Source: Lachnospiraceae bacterium
GTDB lineage: Bacteria; Bacillota_A; Clostridia; Lachnospirales; Lachnospiraceae
Length of the DNA: 64,000 bases
Direction: 5' to 3'
Assembly (NCBI GenBank): GCA_017522685.1
Contig: JAFWYN010000005.1
Coordinates: forward strand, 372,001-436,000
The position numbers and the translations under genes are program-made. Positions 59,770 through 64,000 of this stretch are shown here, one piece after another. Numbering within the stretch: the stretch's first letter is position 1; every line of letters starts with the position of its first letter. The notes beneath the pieces are model-generated. The model did not search any database, had not been told where the DNA came from, and was given only the letters and a program-made list of their open reading frames with translations.

Positions 59770-60945
59770 ATGATGAAGAGATTTTTTATCTGGCAATATA
59801 TGTTAAATAAGCGTCTGCTTCATAAAAAGGAGTTCATTATTCTGCTCTGCCTGATTCCATTATTGGTATGGGGGATTACGCTGGTGTCCAAGGAGGAAAG
59901 CAGTGTAGTTACCGTGGCGCTAAGCATGGAAGATGAAGAAGATGAGCTGGCAAATCAGATTATTGATGAAATGATGCAGGAGGACAGTATTATCCGCTTT
60001 ATCTTCATGGAACCGGAGGCTTCTTACGAGGCGGTAAGAGCCGGAGAAGTGGATTGTGCCTGGATTTTCAGAGAGGATTTTCAGAAAAAGCTGATTACTA
60101 CCTTTGCGAAAAGAGTTGAGGAGGTGCCGCCGGTTTATGTGGTGGTGCAAGAGGACAATGTGGCCCTGAAGCTGTCCAGAACCAAATTGTATGGTTATAT
60201 TTTTCCCCATCTGGCTTTTTTACTGGGACAGAATTTCCTGGAGACAGAAGTGATGGATGGGCAGCAAGTATCGGCAGAGGAACTTCAAAGATACTTTGAT
60301 GAAAATGCGGTAGAACAGGGGATTATTCAGATTGCTTATTTGTCCAAGGATGAAATTCTGGCAGATGTGGATGTGACGGACAGAGAAGAAGAGGAATCAG
60401 TATCCTATCTGATGACACCTGTCAGAGGTATGCTTTTGGTACTCCTGATTGTTGCAGGACTGGTAGTGACCCTTTACTATATGCAGGATGAGGAACGTGG
60501 CATGTTCGCATGGATTCCCGTGCACAAGAGGAGGGGACTGTTTTACTCCTACTTGTTCGGAGCCTTGCTGGATACCGGTCTGGTAGTTTTGTTAGGATTT
60601 TTCATAAGCGACGGAAAGCTTGTGTCGCTTCGGGAGCTGGGAATATTGCTGCTTTATATACCGGCAACGGCTGCGTTCTGTGAATTGGTGAAAATTCTGA
60701 TTTGTACCAAGGAGCGTCTGGCGAAATGGATTCCGCTGTTGGCCGTGGCTATGTTGGGACTTTGTCCCGTATTCCTGGATTTAGGAACCGGATTTGCAGT
60801 ACAGTATGCATTTCCCGCCACCTATTATCTGAGAGGTTTATACGATAAAAATATGATTTGGTATATGCTGTTATATGCAGTGGTATTGTTTGCGGCAGGC
60901 AGTATTTATCATAAAATTGCAGATCACAGAAAAATACTTGAGTAA
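59770..60945 (+). CDS. ABC-2 type permease, subunit 2
   Basis: A 391-residue permease with one N-terminal helix (about 22-38), an extracytoplasmic domain (VALSMEDEEDELANQIIDEM, then EAVRAGEVDCAWIFREDF) and five to six C-terminal helices. It starts 5 bp after subunit 1, with GAGGTAG before ATGATG. The first half of the extracytoplasmic domain contains AxxAGEVDxA-like elements seen in subunit 1 (FADGEISAYLL), confirming relatedness. It ends the exporter gene set. Confidence 0.85.
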   Translation: MMKRFFIWQYMLNKRLLHKKEFIILLCLIPLLVWGITLVSKEESSVVTVALSMEDEEDELANQIIDEMMQEDSIIRFIFMEPEASYEAVRAGEVDCAWIFREDFQKKLITTFAKRVEEVPPVYVVVQEDNVALKLSRTKLYGYIFPHLAFLLGQNFLETEVMDGQQVSAEELQRYFDENAVEQGIIQIAYLSKDEILADVDVTDREEEESVSYLMTPVRGMLLVLLIVAGLVVTLYYMQDEERGMFAWIPVHKRRGLFYSYLFGALLDTGLVVLLGFFISDGKLVSLRELGILLLYIPATAAFCELVKILICTKERLAKWIPLLAVAMLGLCPVFLDLGTGFAVQYAFPATYYLRGLYDKNMIWYMLLYAVVLFAAGSIYHKIADHRKILE

Positions 60946-61027
60946 GGAATAAAACATATATTTTGCGGATATACTGGTGTTAGATAGTTGCCCAAGCTTT
61001 GGCAATGCTAATTTAAGGAGGACGATT

Positions 61028-61654
61028 ATGAAAAAACCGGTTATCTGCTTGTGTATGACTGCTTTGCTTTTGGGATTTACGGCATGCGTGGCCACAGGAG
61101 ATTCAGAAGGCAGTCAGGAAAACAGTGTTACGGAAAGAAACGAAGGTGTTGCATCCAACCAAAAGGATACCGAACTTTTTTCCGGAGATAAAGAAGTGGA
61201 ACAGAAAGATACAAACAGTATTCGTCAGACTCTGGTGGAGGTGTTGGGTGAAGATTATTGGCCCGATATGCAGATTGATCCGGAGTATCTGGAGGAGTAC
61301 GGCTTGTATTCAGATATATATGATGTGTTTTATGGGGAAATGCTTAAAGATACCACCAATGCGGATACACTGATTATCATCGGTGCCAAGGAAGGGATGG
61401 TAGAAGAGGCAGAGGAAGTACTAAACAGATATCGTGAGGCTTTGGTGGCGGATATCGACCAATATCCCATGAATGCCGGAAAGATTCAGGCATCCAGGAT
61501 TGAAACCATCGGAAATTATGTGTGCTTTGTCCAGTTGGGTGCAGACACGAGAAATGAGTATGGTGAGAATGGGAATGAGGATGCGGTTATCAGACATTGC
61601 CAGGAGCAGAACGAGTTGGCGATTGAGGCCATCAGCAAGAAGCTGGGTGGATAA
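61028..61654 (+). CDS. DUF4358 lipoprotein
   Basis: A 208-residue lipoprotein: signal MKKPVICLCMTALLLGFTAC with the lipobox Cys20, a Ser/Glu/Asn-rich linker to about residue 70, then a DUF4358 domain (LVEVLGEDYWPDMQI, then NADTLIIIGAKEGMVEEAEEVLNRYREAL in parts, and IGNYVCFVQLG). Family members are often found next to MBOAT/DHHW acylation genes in Clostridia, as here. It probably supports that surface modification. The start is ATG 61028 with TAAGGAGGA; the stop lies 14 bp before the MBOAT gene. Confidence 0.88.
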   Translation: MKKPVICLCMTALLLGFTACVATGDSEGSQENSVTERNEGVASNQKDTELFSGDKEVEQKDTNSIRQTLVEVLGEDYWPDMQIDPEYLEEYGLYSDIYDVFYGEMLKDTTNADTLIIIGAKEGMVEEAEEVLNRYREALVADIDQYPMNAGKIQASRIETIGNYVCFVQLGADTRNEYGENGNEDAVIRHCQEQNELAIEAISKKLGG

Positions 61655-61668
61655 TGGAGAGACTGTAA

Positions 61669-63027
61669 ATGATTTTCAGTAGTACAATGTTTCTGTTTCG
61701 GTTTTTACCGATATTTTTCATATTGTATTTTGGGGCACCCTTGAGGATGAAGAATATCATCCTTTTGTTAGGGAGCCTTTTTTTCTATGCCTGGGGAGAA
61801 CCGCAGTATGTGCTGTTGCTATTGATTCTCATTTTTTCGGATTACTGTCACGGAAGGTTTATGGGCCGAAGCAAAAGGAAATCTACCAGACTGTTTTTAC
61901 TTTGTACTTCGCTATTGATCAGTGTGTCTGTATTTAGCTTTTTCAGGTATATTGATGCAATGCCCCTTGGTATGTGCTTCTATCTGTTTCAATCCATGTC
62001 CTATATCATTGATTGCTATCGGGGCAAGGTGAAGGTACAGACCAATCTTTTGGATTATGCGGTATATGTAAGTTTGTTTACGCAGATGCTTGCAGGCCCC
62101 ATAGTGAAATATGCAGAGGTGGAGAAACAGCTTCGTGAGAGAAAGCCGGATGTGGTACAGATAAGCCATGGCTGTAGCCGGTTTATTGTGGGACTTGCTA
62201 AAAAGGTGCTGTTGGCGAATCAGCTGGGACTTCTCTGGGCGGATATTTATGCCCGCGATTTTGGAGAATTAACTGTTCTTGCAGCGTGGCTGGGTATTCT
62301 GGCCTTCGGGCTACAGATCTATTTTGATTTTTCCGGTTTTGCGGATATGGCCATTGGTTTGAGTGCTTGCTTGGGCTTTGTTTTTCCGGAGAATTTCCGA
62401 TACCCTTATATTGCCACTTCCGTCAGCGATTTCTGGTGTCGATGGAATATGACCCTGACCGGCTGGCTTCGGGAATATGTTTATCTTCCCCTGGGTGGAA
62501 AGAAAAAGGGCGTGCCGAGGCGGATTTTGAATATTTGTATTGTATGGGTTCTTATCGGCATCTGGCACGGTACCGGGCTTCGATTCCTTGTATGGGGACT
62601 TTGGTTTGCCTTTTGGGTTGTGTTGGAAAAGCTGTTTTTAAAGCGTCTACTAAGACGGCTGCCCAATTGGTTTGACAATGTATATACCCTGTTTATTGTA
62701 TGCATGGGCTGGGTGGTTTTAGGTATCCCCCAATGGCAGGATACGGTGGGCTATTTTGAAGCCATGTTTGGACAGAATGGTGCGGGATGGTATAACAGGG
62801 AAGCCTTTTATCTGCTTTTGGAGTATCTGGTGCTGTTTGTGGCAGCTGTCATAGGCGCCACTCCTCTGATGCAGCAGATAGCAGCACGTTTAAGCCGGTC
62901 GGTTACCGGTTTTGGTATAGCACAGTATCGTGTTCTGGAAAAGCTGGTATTATCCTTATTGTTGATTTTGTCCATTGTATATCTGGCAGGCTCAGATTAT
63001 CAGCCGTTTCTCTATTTTTGGCATTAA
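61669..63027 (+). CDS. MBOAT-family O-acyltransferase (AlgI/DltB-like)
   Basis: A 452-residue polytopic enzyme with about 11 membrane helices. It has the MBOAT signature with catalytic His300 (GIWHGTGLRFLVWGL), the FWCRWNMTLTGWLREYVYLPLGG segment (in parts), and FSSTMFLFRFLPIFF at the start. AlgI/DltB members move an acyl group, mostly acetate, across the membrane to a surface polymer with help of an AlgX/DHHW-type partner, encoded next. The polymer is not known. GGAGAC precedes the ATG. It is probably cotranscribed with the DUF4358 gene. Confidence 0.93.
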   Translation: MIFSSTMFLFRFLPIFFILYFGAPLRMKNIILLLGSLFFYAWGEPQYVLLLLILIFSDYCHGRFMGRSKRKSTRLFLLCTSLLISVSVFSFFRYIDAMPLGMCFYLFQSMSYIIDCYRGKVKVQTNLLDYAVYVSLFTQMLAGPIVKYAEVEKQLRERKPDVVQISHGCSRFIVGLAKKVLLANQLGLLWADIYARDFGELTVLAAWLGILAFGLQIYFDFSGFADMAIGLSACLGFVFPENFRYPYIATSVSDFWCRWNMTLTGWLREYVYLPLGGKKKGVPRRILNICIVWVLIGIWHGTGLRFLVWGLWFAFWVVLEKLFLKRLLRRLPNWFDNVYTLFIVCMGWVVLGIPQWQDTVGYFEAMFGQNGAGWYNREAFYLLLEYLVLFVAAVIGATPLMQQIAARLSRSVTGFGIAQYRVLEKLVLSLLLILSIVYLAGSDYQPFLYFWH

Positions 63028-63045
63028 TCGGAAAGGAGGCAATTC

Positions 63046-64000
63046 ATGGATTTATATGGTGAGAAGAGAAATGCCGTAAGAACTATTGTGTTCTTATGTG
63101 CCATAATGTTATTGCTGACGATTGTGGATTTGCTTCCTGTAGAGGAATGGCGCAGGGAAGATAGTGCGGATATATCTGTGCTGGTACCAAAACCCACAAA
63201 GGAAACCATAAAAGACGGGACCTTTATGAGGGAATACGAAAGTTTTGTGGAGAAAGAATTTGTCAGCAAGGATAACTGGCAGGCACTTCGTATGCACATG
63301 GATGTGTTGCGTGGTGTAAGAGAAATAAATGGTGTGTATCTGGGAAAGGACGATTATCTGATAGAGAAGCATACGGAAGACTCTTTTTCGGAAGAGAACC
63401 TTCAAAGGAGTATGGATGCCATGCAGAAGTTACTGGAGGAGTTCCCTCAAGCCAAGCTGATGGCAGTACCTACCACCGACAACATATTAACGGACAACTT
63501 GCCGGCCTTTGCACCTTATTATGACCAACGTGGTCTGTTGGAGCAGATAAAGAGCACATTGGGTGAACAGGCTGTCATTGATGTATATGATGTGATGAAG
63601 GCACATGCAGAGGAAGCAGTTTTTTATAGGACGGATCGGGAGTGGACTTCCCTGGGAGCCTATTACGGATATCTGGAGTTTGCAAAGTCTTTTTATTTAC
63701 CGGCCAAGCAATATTTGAAACAGGAACCGGTAAAGGTTTCGGAGGATTTTCGCGGTGCCTTGTATGAACAAGCAGGTCGTGCTGTGGATGCAGAGGAAAT
63801 ATGGATGTTTCCTGCCACGGCGGATAAAAGGTATACCATTACCTACGATGGCACAAAAACCACCGACACTTTTTACGAACCGGAATATTTGGGCGGTGAG
63901 GATCCGTTGGGATACTTCCTGGATGGTCTCCATGCTGTCACAGAGATTGAAAGAGAATCATTTTCTGAGAAGAAATTGTTTATCATAAAGGACGGATTCG
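63046..64000 (+). CDS. DHHW/AlgX-like surface acylation protein, cut by the window end
   Basis: The first 318 codons are present (ATG 63046, with GGAAAGGAGG upstream). One N-terminal membrane helix (about 14-32) anchors an extracytoplasmic SGNH-like domain: REYESFVEKEFVSKDNWQALR, INGVYLGKDDYLIEK (in parts), and FYRTDREWTSLGAYYGY. In DHHW and AlgJ/X proteins the last motif normally carries a His after the Asp (DHHW or D-T-H-W); here it reads Asp197-Arg-Glu-Trp200, so the usual catalytic His is missing. It follows the MBOAT gene by 18 bp. Function as an acyl-transfer partner is inferred. Confidence 0.75.
   Translation, partial: MDLYGEKRNAVRTIVFLCAIMLLLTIVDLLPVEEWRREDSADISVLVPKPTKETIKDGTFMREYESFVEKEFVSKDNWQALRMHMDVLRGVREINGVYLGKDDYLIEKHTEDSFSEENLQRSMDAMQKLLEEFPQAKLMAVPTTDNILTDNLPAFAPYYDQRGLLEQIKSTLGEQAVIDVYDVMKAHAEEAVFYRTDREWTSLGAYYGYLEFAKSFYLPAKQYLKQEPVKVSEDFRGALYEQAGRAVDAEEIWMFPATADKRYTITYDGTKTTDTFYEPEYLGGEDPLGYFLDGLHAVTEIERESFSEKKLFIIKDGF

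Overview
The window looks like a chromosomal segment from a gut-type Clostridia bacterium, most likely family Lachnospiraceae. This rests on AGGAGG-type ribosome binding sites, mid-40s GC by eye, strong sigma-A style promoters, many short operons of clostridial DUF families (DUF2812, DUF2975, DUF4173, DUF6688, DUF4358), luxS and MTA/SAH nucleosidase without a pel operon, and paired ECF sigma/anti-sigma genes. No rRNA, tRNA, CRISPR array, phage module or complete insertion sequence was seen. The assignment is inference from gene content, not a database match.

Layout. 1-3.9 kb: end of a glycan-binding protein, then a tandem pair of lipoprotein genes of which the first copy has decayed. 3.9-5.8 kb: a HAD/DUF4304 pair and a convergent type I toxin-antitoxin-like locus. 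5.8-8.8 kb: copper module (CsoR operator, csoR, copA with a C-terminal metal-binding domain that may also be made alone). 8.9-11.7 kb: anion transporter, DUF3237, deacetylase and GtrA genes. 12-18.9 kb: FCD-type regulator, then an envelope module: repeat protein, three paralogous two-TM proteins, a cardiolipin-synthase-like enzyme, a two-component system and an 8-TM protein. 19-24.6 kb: MurG-like transferase, TSCPD protein, pgi, a D-2-hydroxyacid dehydrogenase and a second GtrA gene. 24.6-27.7 kb: accessory DNA with a gene remnant, a multi-hairpin element and an Rpn-type nuclease. 27.8-36.2 kb: regulators (fused ECF sigma, MerR, PadR, ECF sigma/anti-sigma), DUF2812 and MTA/SAH nucleosidase. 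36.2-43.5 kb: luxS behind a long palindrome, LRR protein, lipoprotein remnant, ProX-type deacylase, YegP, ATPase, esterase and a large membrane protein. 43.6-50 kb: solute-binding-like lipoprotein and a Gld-type ABC exporter. 50-54.1 kb: an eight-site TTGGGCA array and a DUF2975/HTH/DUF4173/DUF6688 operon. 54.1-64 kb: ABC-F protein, zinc-ribbon protein, ABC-2 exporter, DUF4358 lipoprotein and an MBOAT/DHHW-like surface acylation pair cut by the window end.

The most unusual structures are non-coding. They are the eight alternating TTGGGCA sites with exact 31-nt pair spacing (50129-50382), two long palindromes placed immediately upstream of a start codon (22910-23068 and 36776-36962), a three-hairpin element before the Rpn gene, and CTTWAAM direct repeats spaced 10-11 bp at promoters in the envelope module and again 30 kb away. 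The last suggests a small regulon, possibly that of the OmpR-type regulator at 15803. Functions of the paralogous small membrane proteins and several DUF genes remain unknown.
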